From Planctomycetota bacterium (GTDB taxonomy: Bacteria > Planctomycetota > Phycisphaerae > Phycisphaerales > UBA5793): DNA of 64,000 nt. Both the position numbers and the translations under genes were made by a program. Positions 1 through 8,670 of the stretch are shown piece after piece. Under the pieces are notes generated by a model that was not told where the DNA came from, did no database searches, and saw nothing but the letters and a program-made list of their open reading frames with translations. The stretch covers positions 1,400,581 through 1,464,580 of the forward strand of contig JABFGK010000001.1 of assembly GCA_013112555.1 (NCBI GenBank). Direction: 5' to 3'. Numbering within the stretch: position 1 is the first letter of the stretch; each line of letters starts with the position of its first letter.

Positions 1-576
1 GTATCGTCGGTCCGACGGCGTGCCGTACTCCTGATCACATGTGGGGCACATGGCAAAGTCGGCCATCGTGGTCCGAGGCCGGTCATAGGGCAAATCATGG
101 ATGATCGTGTAGCGCGGGCCGCAGTTCGTACAGTTGATCAAAGGATGCTGATAGCGTCGATCCGTCTGGTCGAACAACTCTCGTACACAATCAGCACAGG
201 TGGCTGAGTCGACGGTTACTCTGCCCGGCGCCCTGGAATCGTGATCGCTGGCAATGATGGTGAACGAGTCCGGTCTGGCGGTCGGTGATGTGTCGGAGGC
301 ACCTTCACCGTGGCACTCATGGATCGACTCGATTGATGCAAGCGGGGGTGGCTGCGTCTCGAGTGCCTGTGCAAAGGCATCGAGTTGGCTTGCCGTTCCC
401 CAGGCATCGATGGTGACGCCGCCGGGGTCATTGCAGACCGTGCCGGCAATGCCGAAGTGCTCGGCCAGGCGAAGGACAAAGGGGCGAAAACCAACACCCT
501 GGACCTGCCCCGCAACCCTCCACTTGCGGCGGCTGATGTCGACTTGATCCGGTTGGTCACGTGTGATTGACGACAT
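1..576 (-). CDS. hypF: HypF, carbamoyltransferase for hydrogenase maturation (N-terminal part)
   Basis: The minus strand is open from the ATG at 574-576 to the window edge: 192 codons of a protein usually about 750 residues long. Residues around 20-40 carry the acylphosphatase signature GQVQGVGFRPFV. After residue 115 comes the first HypF zinc finger (CADC...CTNCGPRYTI), and the segment then runs into the CPTC of the next finger. In the family, HypF makes the thiocarboxamide that becomes the cyanide ligands of the NiFe active site, using carbamoyl phosphate and ATP, with HypE. The start is supported by a GGAAGG ribosome site 5 bases upstream. The gene is divergent from the hydrogenase operon at 1369. 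The carbamoyltransferase domains lie outside the window. The identification is firm because motif order and spacing match the family. Confidence 0.93.
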   Translation of the reverse strand, partial: MSSITRDQPDQVDISRRKWRVAGQVQGVGFRPFVLRLAEHFGIAGTVCNDPGGVTIDAWGTASQLDAFAQALETQPPPLASIESIHECHGEGASDTSPTARPDSFTIIASDHDSRAPGRVTVDSATCADCVRELFDQTDRRYQHPLINCTNCGPRYTIIHDLPYDRPRTTMADFAMCPTCDQEYGTPSDRRY

Positions 577-1368
577 GGTTCCTTCCAGTACGACGAAAGC
601 AGGGCATCGGTCGCACTGAACTCGGCCGATGTTATCGGTTCCAGGGAGATGCCTGACTGATCGACGCGCGCACTTCGTATGCCCGGCCGCACGATACTCG
701 TATGTCTGCTATCGGACTTCGTTGCCAATGAGTTTCAGAGAGACTTGTAAAGTATGTTCAGATCGACATGGGTGATACTGCTCCTCTTGCTCGTTTCGGG
801 TCAGGGAGACAACCGAGTTTGACTCGCAAATGGGGTCGGATCGATCGATCGCTTCGAACCGTAGGCTATGGTGAAAACGTATGGCACGAGGACCGATAGA
901 AACGGTCTTTGCCGTGTTGCAGAGGAGGTGTCAGGATCGGATGTTGGTGAGGCAGCCTCTGGACCTCTTGATGAGAAGTCACTGGGCGATCACTCGCATC
1001 ACTCCATGTGCGCCGATGTCACGCAGTGGGTGTGAACAGTCCGGCTCCATATCGCGCGTCGTCAGTCATGAAAACGGCAGGCTTGCGCCTGTCGGCGCCA
1101 TGACTGTGCCCGGATCGAGTGTCGGCCAAGTGATTCGCCCCCCAAGAGGAGGCCCTGTTCGTGCTGTATCGAGGCAAGTCAACGATGTGTGCCGGATTCG
1201 GTTTCACAGGCAATAAGTGGGACGCTTCGATCCGATTCTGAGGAGTCTGGAGATGATTGTTTCGAATATCAGCGTCATGGTTGACCGATAAACCATACGG
1301 CAACAAGTCGTCATTTCGGATACACGAGATACAAGGGTGCTGAGCCACCGGCCGGATAGAGGGTACTT
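577..1368. other. Divergent intergenic region between hypF and hoxF
   Basis: These 792 bases separate two divergent hydrogenase genes and must hold the promoters for both. I see no gene. The open frames here (for example 881-1216 plus and 1019-1348 minus) lack ribosome sites and recognisable motifs. TTGACT at 829 and TTGACC at about 1279 resemble -35 boxes, but no convincing -10 box sits at the right distance. The length suggests room for regulator binding. Confidence 0.6.
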
Positions 1369-3192
1369 ATGCACGACGACGTGGAATCAACCGTCCAGCG
1401 CATCTGCCAGTCGTATGACAACGATGGGCGCCGCCTGATGGATATTGTGACGGATCTGCACCGGGAGTATGGGTGCGTCGACCCCGAGGCGATGGATCTG
1501 ATCGCCCGGTGCGTCAATGTGCCACGACTGCGAGTGCAGAGTCTGGTTTCGTTCTATTCGTTCTATGCCGAAGCGCCACGCGGCCGAATCGTGATCCGGC
1601 TGAGCGACGATGTCATTGACCGGATGCACGGGTATGACCGGGTCGCGGCTGCCTTTTGTGATGAACTCGGCATCGGGATGGGGGAAACGACGGCCGACGG
1701 GCTGTTTACGCTCGAACGAACGGCCTGCATCGGCATGTGCGATCAGGCACCGGCCGGGCTGGTCAATGACGTGGTGATTACCCACCTGTCAAGCGACAAG
1801 GCAAGGCAGATTGTTCAGGATCTTCGTCGCCACGGGGACCCGCATCAGTTGGTCACGTCGCTGGGCGACGGTGAAAACGGCTGCGACCTGATCCACTCCA
1901 TGGTGCGGAACAACCTCCGCAAAGCCGGGTCGGTCATTTTCAGTCCGATCAACCGCGGTGAGGCGATTCGCAAGGCCCTGTCGATCAGCCCGCAGGAAGT
2001 GATTCGGGCGATGAAGACGGCTCGGCTGCGAGGGCGAGGCGGGGCCGGGTTCCCGGCCGGCATGAAGTGGGAGTTTGCCAGGGGTGCCGGCGACGGGCAG
2101 AAGTACATTCTGTGTAACGCGGACGAAGGGGAGCCGGGGACGTTCAAGGATCGGGTCATCCTGACTGAGCGAGCCGATCGCGTGTTTGCGGGCATGACGA
2201 TTGCCGGCTATGCCATCGGCGCATCCGAGGGCATCATGTATCTCCGGGCCGAGTATGCCTACCTCAAGCCTCATCTCGAAGACGTGCTGCGACGTCGGCG
2301 AATCGACGGCTTGCTCGGGGAGACGGTGCTTGGGCGAAATGAGTTTGCATTCGACATACGGATTCAGATCGGGGCCGGGGCCTATGTCTGCGGTGAGGAG
2401 ACGGCCTTGATCAGTTCCTGTGAGGGGAAGCGCGGCGACCCGATGACGCGGCCGCCGTTCCCGGCACAGAAGGGCTACAACGGGTGCCCGACCGTTATTA
2501 ACAATGTCGAGACCCTGTGCTGTGTGACGAAGATCATGGAGGAGGGCCCGGCCACGTTTTCAGACTGCGGGTCCGATCAGAGTTCGGGGACGAAACTGCT
2601 CAGCATTTCCGGGGATTGCAAACGGGCCGGTGTGTACGAGTTCCCATTCGGCACAACCTTGCGCGAGGTGCTGAATGAATGCGGCGGTCTGGAGGCACAA
2701 GCCGTGCAGGTCGGCGGGCCGAGTGGGAAGATGGTAAGCCCGGCCGACTTCGATCGGAAGATCTGCTTCGAGGATCTTGCCACCGGCGGCTCGGTCATGG
2801 TCTTCGGCCCGCAGCGGAACATCCTCGACATTGTCCACGGGTTCATGGACTTCTTCGTTGATGAGAGTTGCGGATACTGCACGCCGTGTCGTGTCGGGAA
2901 CGTGTTGCTCAAGCAACTCGTCGAGCGTGTGCGAGACGGGAGTGGTGAGCCGGATGATCTCGACCAGATGCGCCGGATTGCCGGCACGATGAAGGCCACG
3001 AGCCGGTGCGGGCTCGGGCAGACATCATCGAACCCGGTGATGTCAACACTGACGACGTTTGAGACCGAATACACCGATCGCGTGCAGGACGGCCCGGATG
3101 GGCAGCGGCGTGGCTTTGACCTGGCTGAGTCAGTCAAGGCGGCCGAGTCGATTGCCGGGCGCCCATCAGTACACACCGGTCAGGATGATTGA
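1369..3192 (+). CDS. hoxF: HoxF, diaphorase subunit of NAD-linked NiFe hydrogenase with HoxE-like N-terminal domain
   Basis: This 607-residue protein is the flavin subunit that exchanges electrons with NAD(H) in soluble group 3d NiFe hydrogenases. Residues 1-160 form a NuoE/HoxE-like thioredoxin fold. Residues 180-600 are NuoF-like: FMN/NADH motifs GRGGAGFPAG (222-231) and ADEGEPGTFKDR (251-262), then 4Fe-4S ligands C501, C504, C507 and C547. The length and fused domain match the Cupriavidus type of HoxF (about 600 residues) rather than separate HoxE and HoxF. In the HoxE-like part only the second cysteine pair is present (C120, C124); the segment around 76-90 that normally carries the first pair has none. 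GAGGG 6-7 bases upstream supports the start. It is the first gene of hoxFUYH. Assignment is firm. Confidence 0.95.
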   Translation: MHDDVESTVQRICQSYDNDGRRLMDIVTDLHREYGCVDPEAMDLIARCVNVPRLRVQSLVSFYSFYAEAPRGRIVIRLSDDVIDRMHGYDRVAAAFCDELGIGMGETTADGLFTLERTACIGMCDQAPAGLVNDVVITHLSSDKARQIVQDLRRHGDPHQLVTSLGDGENGCDLIHSMVRNNLRKAGSVIFSPINRGEAIRKALSISPQEVIRAMKTARLRGRGGAGFPAGMKWEFARGAGDGQKYILCNADEGEPGTFKDRVILTERADRVFAGMTIAGYAIGASEGIMYLRAEYAYLKPHLEDVLRRRRIDGLLGETVLGRNEFAFDIRIQIGAGAYVCGEETALISSCEGKRGDPMTRPPFPAQKGYNGCPTVINNVETLCCVTKIMEEGPATFSDCGSDQSSGTKLLSISGDCKRAGVYEFPFGTTLREVLNECGGLEAQAVQVGGPSGKMVSPADFDRKICFEDLATGGSVMVFGPQRNILDIVHGFMDFFVDESCGYCTPCRVGNVLLKQLVERVRDGSGEPDDLDQMRRIAGTMKATSRCGLGQTSSNPVMSTLTTFETEYTDRVQDGPDGQRRGFDLAESVKAAESIAGRPSVHTGQDD

Positions 3193-3241
3193 GCGAGATG
3201 CACTGCGACTGCAGAGGCTGACAGTTAGAAGGGACAGCGCC

Positions 3242-4006
3242 ATGACGCCAGGGATCACCTTCACGATCGACGGGAAACAGGTGACGGCTGCACCGGGCCA
3301 GACGATTATCGAAGCGGCCGACACGGCCGGGATCTACATCCCGCGCCTGTGCCACAAGCCGGGGCTGGAACCGTTTGGGAGTTGCCGGCTCTGCACGGTC
3401 ACTGTCGGCGGCCGCCCCTGTTCCTCGTGTACTCAGCCGGCGGCCGAGGGGATCGTGGTCGAAAGCGATACCGATGAACTGAATGAGCATCGCCGGGCCC
3501 TGCTCGAAATGCTGTTTGTCGAAGGCAATCACTTCTGCATGTTCTGCGAGAAAAGCGGCAACTGCGAACTGCAGGCGCTGGCGTATAAGTTCGGCATCAC
3601 GGCCCCATCGTTCACCTACCAGTGGCAGAAGCACGATGTCGATGCCTCGCACCCACAGATTCTGATCGATCGGAATCGGTGCATTCTGTGCGCCCGGTGT
3701 GTACGGGCTTCACAGGATCTGGATGGCAAGAGCGTCTTCGGGTTCGTGGGTCGCGGCCCGAACAAGCGCCTGGCCGTCAATGCCGAGGCACGACTCAGCG
3801 ACACGAACGTGGACGTCACCGATGAGGCGCTTGATGTCTGCCCGGTCGGAGCCCTGCTCCGGAAGCATGTCGGCTACAAGGTCCCGATTGGGAAGCGGCA
3901 GTTCGATCACACGCCGATCGGGTCGGACGTGGAGGGGGAACCTGCCCCCGATGACTGCGGGTGCGGTGGAGCCGAGAACGTCTGCCAGTGCACGCAGTCT
4001 GAATGA
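3242..4006 (+). CDS. hoxU: HoxU, iron-sulfur subunit of the diaphorase module
   Basis: This 254-residue protein is related to the N-terminal part of NuoG and wires electrons between HoxF and the hydrogenase module. The 2Fe-2S ferredoxin ligands are C37, C48, C51 and C63. The segment EGNHFCMFCEKSGNC (94-108) gives the His/Cys-ligated cluster, and CILCARC plus a later CPVG give a 4Fe-4S cluster. I chose ATG 3242 because AGAAGGGA lies about 8 bases upstream and the ferredoxin fold starts at once; the frame is open further upstream, inside hoxF, but that extension has no family match. The last 30 residues form an acidic tail with CGC and CQC pairs, which I do not know from typical HoxU proteins of about 235-240 residues. 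Confidence 0.94.
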   Translation: MTPGITFTIDGKQVTAAPGQTIIEAADTAGIYIPRLCHKPGLEPFGSCRLCTVTVGGRPCSSCTQPAAEGIVVESDTDELNEHRRALLEMLFVEGNHFCMFCEKSGNCELQALAYKFGITAPSFTYQWQKHDVDASHPQILIDRNRCILCARCVRASQDLDGKSVFGFVGRGPNKRLAVNAEARLSDTNVDVTDEALDVCPVGALLRKHVGYKVPIGKRQFDHTPIGSDVEGEPAPDDCGCGGAENVCQCTQSE

Positions 4007-4014
4007 GCCATGCT

Positions 4015-4035
4015 GGGACGTACGACGTTCGTCCC
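4015..4035. repeat. Small hairpin between hoxU and hoxY
   Basis: GGGACG (4015-4020) and CGTCCC (4030-4035) form a perfect 6-bp stem with a 9-base loop. No T tract follows, so it is unlikely to be an intrinsic terminator. It may protect or separate segments of the hox transcript, which is inference only. Confidence 0.4.
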
Positions 4036-4077
4036 GCTTGACCGGGGACCGGGGTTGCCAGGTAAGGAATGAAACCA

Positions 4078-4632
4078 ATGGGTGAGAACCAGAAGGCACG
4101 GATCGCAACGACATCGCTGGCAGGCTGTTTCGGCTGTCATATGTCATTACTCGATATTGACGAACGCATCCTCCAACTGGCGGAACTGGTCGTCTTTGAT
4201 AAGTCGCCGATCAATGACATCAAGCAATTCACCGGCCGATGCGACGTCGGGTTGATCGAAGGCGGGTGCTGCAACGAGCATAATGTGGAAGTCCTGCGCG
4301 ACTTCCGCAAGCACTGCGACATTCTCATTTCGATCGGCGACTGTGCGACGATGGGCGGCATCCCGGCACTGCGCAACACGGTCCCGCTCCAGGAGTGTCT
4401 TGATGAGGCTTACCGCGATGGGCCGTCGGTACACAATCCTTCGGGCATGATCCCGAATGATGTCGAACTGCCGTTGATTCTGGACAAGGTGTATCCCGCT
4501 CATGAGGTGGTGAAGATTGATTACCACCTGCCCGGGTGTCCGCCGTCGGCCGACACGTTGTGGGAGGCCCTGGTCGCCCTCTTGACGGCGAAGCCGGTCG
4601 AGTTGCCCTATGAGTTAGTGAAGTACGATTGA
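4078..4632 (+). CDS. hoxY: HoxY, small subunit of NiFe hydrogenase
   Basis: This 184-residue protein carries the proximal 4Fe-4S cluster that passes electrons from the NiFe site to HoxU/HoxF. Near the N-terminus the segment SLAGCFGCHMS supplies the CxxC ligands; further ligands are in GDCATMGG and LPGCPPSAD. The short form with a single cluster and no Tat signal fits cytoplasmic group 3d enzymes. There are two in-frame ATGs. AAGGA is 9 bases before ATG 4078 but only about 1 base before ATG 4069, so I favour 4078. It lies between hoxU and hoxH in the same orientation with gaps of 71 and 40 bases, as expected for one transcript. Confidence 0.94.
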   Translation: MGENQKARIATTSLAGCFGCHMSLLDIDERILQLAELVVFDKSPINDIKQFTGRCDVGLIEGGCCNEHNVEVLRDFRKHCDILISIGDCATMGGIPALRNTVPLQECLDEAYRDGPSVHNPSGMIPNDVELPLILDKVYPAHEVVKIDYHLPGCPPSADTLWEALVALLTAKPVELPYELVKYD

Positions 4633-4672
4633 GTCTGAGTCAGCACAGCACTCATGAGATCGGAGAATACGC

Positions 4673-6142
4673 GTGGTATCCACGACTGCAACAAGCACGA
4701 AGCGAGTGGTGATTGAGCCGGTGACGCGTGTCGAAGGGCACGGCAAGGTCACGATCCTGCTTGATGAAGACAATCATGTGACCCAGGCACGATTGCATAT
4801 CGTCGAGTTCCGAGGGTTTGAGCGGTTCATTCAGGGCCGGCCGTACTGGGAACTGCCGGTAGCCGTGCAACGACTCTGCGGCATCTGCCCGGTGAGCCAT
4901 CACCTGTGCGCTGCCAAGGCAGTGGATCGGCTCGTGGGCGGCGAGAACCTGACGCCGACGGCTGAGAAACTGCGGCGACTGATGCACTTCGGCCAGATGT
5001 TCCAATCACACTCACTCCACTTCTTTCACCTGGCCTCGCCGGACCTGCTGTTCGGATTCGATGCCGATGCCGCAACGCGACATGTGCTGGCGGTGGCAGA
5101 TGCATACCCGGAACTCGGGCGGCAGGCGATCCTGATGCGGAAGTTCGGTCAGGAGATCATCAAGGCCACAGCCGGCAAGAAGGTCCACGGCACCGGGGCG
5201 ATACCCGGCGGGATGAACAAAAACCTCACGATCGACGAGCGCGATGTGCTGCTGGCTGACATGAACCAGATGCTCCAGTGGGCACGCGATGCCGTTGATA
5301 TTGCAAAGAACTACACCGTAGAGCATCTTGAGCTGGCCAAGACGTTCGGGACGTTCGAGTCGAATCATGTCGGCCTCGTCACCTCGGACGGGGCACTCGA
5401 GATGTACGATGGCGGGCTGCGAGCCGTCGACGCCGACGGCGGCACGATCTTCGATCACATGGACAACCAGAAGTACCTTGATTACATCGTCGAGGCAGTC
5501 CGCCCGTGGTCGTATATGAAGTTCCCGTTTATTAAATCGATCGGGCCGGAGAACGGCTGGTATCGCGTCGGCCCGCTGTCCCGCGTCAATGTGTGTAATC
5601 ACATCAGCACACCGGAAGCGGAGGCAGCCCGTCAGGAGTTCAAGGCCGTGACGAACGGGCGGCCGAATCACATGACCCTTGCCTATCACTGGGCCCGTAT
5701 GATTGAAACGCTGCACTCGGCCGAGAAGATCAACGAGTTGCTCCACGACCCGGATCTCCAGGGTGAGGATCTCGTCGTCACCGGCGAGCGCCGGCTTGAG
5801 GCGGTCGGGATCATCGAGGCCCCGCGCGGGACATTGTTCCATCACTACAAGATCAATGAAGACGATCAGTGTGTCATGTGCAATCTGATTGTCTCCACGA
5901 CTTCCAACAACGAGCCGATGAATCTGGCCGTTCAGAAGGTGGCCGAGCAGTACCTTGATGGGCAGGCGGAAATCACCGAAGGCATGCTGAACCATATCGA
6001 GGTGGCAATCCGGGCCTATGACCCGTGCCTGAGTTGTGCCACGCATGCGCTCGGGCAGATGCCGCTGGTGGTCGAGTTGTATGATCACGAGGGGACGCTG
6101 ATTGATTCAAAGTCCAAGGGGGCAGTCACACGTGACGACTGA
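4673..6142 (+). CDS. hoxH: HoxH, NiFe hydrogenase large subunit
   Basis: This 489-residue catalytic subunit oxidises H2 or reduces protons at a NiFe(CN)2CO centre. The nickel ligands are visible: C69 and C72 in RLCGIC, and C452 and C455 in DPCLSCATH ending at H458. After H458 comes a 31-residue tail (459-489), the extension that a dedicated endopeptidase normally removes after metal insertion; a protease gene follows directly. The start is GTG 4673, with GGAG 7 bases upstream. With HoxF, HoxU and HoxY it makes a complete soluble bidirectional, NAD-linked hydrogenase. All active-site residues are intact, so the enzyme is predicted to be functional. Confidence 0.96.
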   Translation: MVSTTATSTKRVVIEPVTRVEGHGKVTILLDEDNHVTQARLHIVEFRGFERFIQGRPYWELPVAVQRLCGICPVSHHLCAAKAVDRLVGGENLTPTAEKLRRLMHFGQMFQSHSLHFFHLASPDLLFGFDADAATRHVLAVADAYPELGRQAILMRKFGQEIIKATAGKKVHGTGAIPGGMNKNLTIDERDVLLADMNQMLQWARDAVDIAKNYTVEHLELAKTFGTFESNHVGLVTSDGALEMYDGGLRAVDADGGTIFDHMDNQKYLDYIVEAVRPWSYMKFPFIKSIGPENGWYRVGPLSRVNVCNHISTPEAEAARQEFKAVTNGRPNHMTLAYHWARMIETLHSAEKINELLHDPDLQGEDLVVTGERRLEAVGIIEAPRGTLFHHYKINEDDQCVMCNLIVSTTSNNEPMNLAVQKVAEQYLDGQAEITEGMLNHIEVAIRAYDPCLSCATHALGQMPLVVELYDHEGTLIDSKSKGAVTRDD

Positions 6143-6161
6143 TCGGCGATCATCCCGAGAT

Positions 6162-6707
6162 ATGACGCAGCGATGCAACGTGCTCGTTTTCGGGTTCGGC
6201 AACCCGGGCCGTTGTGATGACGGGCTGGGGCCGGCCTTCGTCGAGCGCGTGCGCGCTTCCTCGGACGCCCCGAGGGCGGTCGTCATTGAGACGTACTCCG
6301 AGTACCAACTCCAGGTTGAGGACGCCGACCTGATATCCCGGTATGACGTCGTCGTCTTTGTCGATGCGTCGGTCTCCTGTGCGGACCCGTTCGAACTCAC
6401 GACGGTCGTCCCGCGCGAAGATCATAGTTTTACGACACATTCGGTCAGCCCCGGCGCGGTCCTGGCAATGGCGCGCGGCTACTTCAATGCCGACGACACG
6501 CAGGCGTTTGTGCTCGGAATCCGGGGGCATGAGTTTGATCGATTCGAGGAAGCCCTCTCGGAGCAGGCTCAATCGAATCTGGATGCGGCCGTGACCTGGT
6601 TTGAGAAGCAGATTGTCAGGCCGGTTTTTGATGCCGAGACATTCGACCGCGCATATGGTGAAATGAAAGACCGGGTGGGATGTATGCACACCCCTCAACC
6701 GTCATAA
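6162..6707 (+). CDS. hoxW: Hydrogenase maturation endopeptidase (HoxW/HycI family)
   Basis: This 181-residue protein begins with the family motif FGFGNPGRCDDGLG. Later it has the conserved VFVDAS strand and THSVSPG, whose acidic and histidine residues bind the nickel that signals cofactor insertion. It should clip the 31-residue tail of HoxH. I start at ATG 6162. An alternative GTG at 6132 overlaps the end of hoxH by 11 bases and has a better ribosome site (AAGGGGG), which would give 191 residues and translational coupling. The conserved core starts three residues after the ATG, so the longer form is not needed for the fold. The gene symbol follows the operon context. Confidence 0.9.
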   Translation: MTQRCNVLVFGFGNPGRCDDGLGPAFVERVRASSDAPRAVVIETYSEYQLQVEDADLISRYDVVVFVDASVSCADPFELTTVVPREDHSFTTHSVSPGAVLAMARGYFNADDTQAFVLGIRGHEFDRFEEALSEQAQSNLDAAVTWFEKQIVRPVFDAETFDRAYGEMKDRVGCMHTPQPS

Positions 6708-6721
6708 AGGATGGCGCAATC

Positions 6722-7099
6722 ATGGCAGAGAACGGAAAACATGTCATCCTGTACGTCGATGATGATGCAGACTATCGCGAGGCCTTGCGTGCCATCCTGG
6801 AAGCCGAGGGCTATTCAATGATCGAAGCCCCGACGGCCGAGGACGGGCTGGCGACGTTCCGCGAATCGCGACCGGACCTCGTCATCGTGGATCTCATGAT
6901 GGAGGAGATCGACGCCGGCACGCACTTTGTCAAGGAACTGCGAGCGCTCGGGAGTGCGGTTCCCGTGTATATGCTCAGCTCGGTCGGTGACTCGCTGACG
7001 ATGAGCACCGATTACGCCTCGCTCGGGCTCTCCGGCGTGTTTCAGAAGCCGATCAATCGGGATCACCTCATGTCGGTCCTGAAGTCGCGCCTGGGCTGA
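6722..7099 (+). CDS. Single-domain response regulator (CheY-like receiver) in the hydrogenase operon
   Basis: This 125-residue protein is a lone receiver domain. The acidic pocket is D13/D14, the phosphoacceptor is D57 in VIVDLMM, the switch serine is near 86-87, and the conserved lysine is K109 in FQKPI. There is no output domain, so it must act by protein contact or by phosphotransfer. It starts 14 bases after the protease gene, with AAAGGA upstream, and ends 9 bases from a convergent histidine kinase. That arrangement suggests the two are partners that sense a state relevant to hydrogen or redox metabolism. The link to hydrogenase control is inference from position. Confidence 0.9.
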   Translation: MAENGKHVILYVDDDADYREALRAILEAEGYSMIEAPTAEDGLATFRESRPDLVIVDLMMEEIDAGTHFVKELRALGSAVPVYMLSSVGDSLTMSTDYASLGLSGVFQKPINRDHLMSVLKSRLG

Positions 7100-7108
7100 A
7101 TGGTGCAT

Positions 7109-8536
7109 TCATTCAGGTGCCGGGTCTGCTGCTTCGGCAATCGGCAGTTGCACAAAGAACGTACTGCCAGCGCCCGGCGTGCTCTTGACGCCGACGGTGC
7201 CCCCGTGTGCTTCAATCACACGCTTGACAATGGACAGGCCGAGGCCGCTGCCTTCAGCCGAGATCGATGGGGCCGACGGTTTCAGCCGCACAAACTCGCC
7301 AAAGAGACGGGATTGATCGGTCGGGTCGATGCCGATGCCATTGTCCGTCACGTCCACGCGCACCGTTTTGCCGGCCTCCACGACGGCTGATCGAACAGTG
7401 ATCGTCCCGCCGTCAGGTGTGTACTTGATCGCATTGGTGATGTAGTTGACCAGTGCCTCTTTGATCAGCCGTTCGATTCCGAGGACGCTAGCGGATGCAG
7501 ATTCCGCCTCCAGCGTGAGACGGTGGCTCTTCTGATTCGCCAGATCCTGGTATTCATCGACGAGTGAAGCGAGCAGGTTCTTGATGTCGATCGGTTTGGC
7601 CTGTGGGCCGATGAGTCCGCTGTCAAGCGTTGCCAGCACCTGGAGGTCGCGGATAAACGAGGTCAAACCATCGAGTCGATTGAGTGAACGGTCCAGCCAT
7701 TGCTGTTGCTGGTCGGTGGTCGGGCCACCCAGCCCGTCGCGAATATTGCCCAACAGCATGGTGGCGGCCCCGATGGGGGATTTGAGATTATGCAGGGCAA
7801 TATGAAGAAAGTCCCGCCGCATCTGCGAGAGCCGCTCGAGGCGTGAGTTCGCATCATAGAGGTGGGTTTCGCTGCGCCGCAGTGCCGAGGCGAGCGTAAT
7901 CATGAGTAATGCAATGAGGCCGAGCAGCAGGCCGTAAACGACCAGGAGTGTGAGTGCATATTGCCAATTGAGATCAACGGTGCTCGGGACGGCCCCGGCC
8001 GGCAGGCGTGGGGGGGCCAGCCCGGTCCACTCAAGCAGAGTCAGTGAAACCATGAGTAGGTATGCCACCCCGGTCAGTCCGAGTGCCGCCCGAGGTGAGA
8101 GGAGCACACAACTCAGAATCACATGCAGCAGGTAGAAGGCCAAGAAGGGCGAGCGAGCCCCTCCGACGAGCCAGATGGCGGCCGTCAAGGCGAGGTAGTC
8201 CAACAGGATGGCCCCGTACATGACCCTTTTGAGAGTCACATAGTCGTCCAGGGACGGGTCGGGCGACAACCGATGGCGGATCTGGACAAAGGCCAGTGCA
8301 TCGTAGAGTAGAATTCCGATACCGACGGCGACTAACTCCCCAGCGCTCAGCGACTCAACATTGACGACATAGCGGGCAAAAAGCGCCCCGACGGCAATGG
8401 TGATCCCGACTGCCAAACGAACCAGACAATGCAGATACAACCGTGCTCCCAGCAGCCGGCGATGGCTCAGCAGTGGGAGATCGGTATCAAGGACGTTGAG
8501 CGGGTTCTGCTGGTCAATCACGTCCGCAGCCACCAT
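7109..8536 (-). CDS. Membrane-bound sensor histidine kinase
   Basis: This 475-residue protein has about six hydrophobic segments (roughly 38-58, 64-84, 105-125, 128-148, 150-170 and 191-217) with almost no periplasmic domain, so the membrane part itself may be the sensor. A HisKA domain follows with phosphoacceptor H249 in ALHNLKSP. The HATPase domain then shows the N box (NYITNAIKYT), DNGIGI and GSGLGLSIVK. GGGGGA lies upstream of the ATG. The gene converges on the receiver at 6722-7099 with only 9 bases between the stops, leaving no room for a conventional terminator, so antisense overlap of the two transcripts is likely. The signal is unknown. Confidence 0.93.
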   Translation of the reverse strand: MVAADVIDQQNPLNVLDTDLPLLSHRRLLGARLYLHCLVRLAVGITIAVGALFARYVVNVESLSAGELVAVGIGILLYDALAFVQIRHRLSPDPSLDDYVTLKRVMYGAILLDYLALTAAIWLVGGARSPFLAFYLLHVILSCVLLSPRAALGLTGVAYLLMVSLTLLEWTGLAPPRLPAGAVPSTVDLNWQYALTLLVVYGLLLGLIALLMITLASALRRSETHLYDANSRLERLSQMRRDFLHIALHNLKSPIGAATMLLGNIRDGLGGPTTDQQQQWLDRSLNRLDGLTSFIRDLQVLATLDSGLIGPQAKPIDIKNLLASLVDEYQDLANQKSHRLTLEAESASASVLGIERLIKEALVNYITNAIKYTPDGGTITVRSAVVEAGKTVRVDVTDNGIGIDPTDQSRLFGEFVRLKPSAPSISAEGSGLGLSIVKRVIEAHGGTVGVKSTPGAGSTFFVQLPIAEAADPAPE

Positions 8537-8670
8537 CCTGTTCCCCCTGGCACCGTGGTTGTGGCTGAATCATGCCCGAATCATGAGTCGGCGCATGTCC
8601 TCATTCTTATGTCGGCACGACTGACGTGGGTGAATCAATTCAAAGGGGCCGGGGCTTGACGATTGTGCTG

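Noticed and set aside
881..1348. Open frames 881-1216 (plus) and 1019-1348 (minus) between hypF and hoxF
   Set aside because: No ribosome site, no motif, and they overlap each other on opposite strands.
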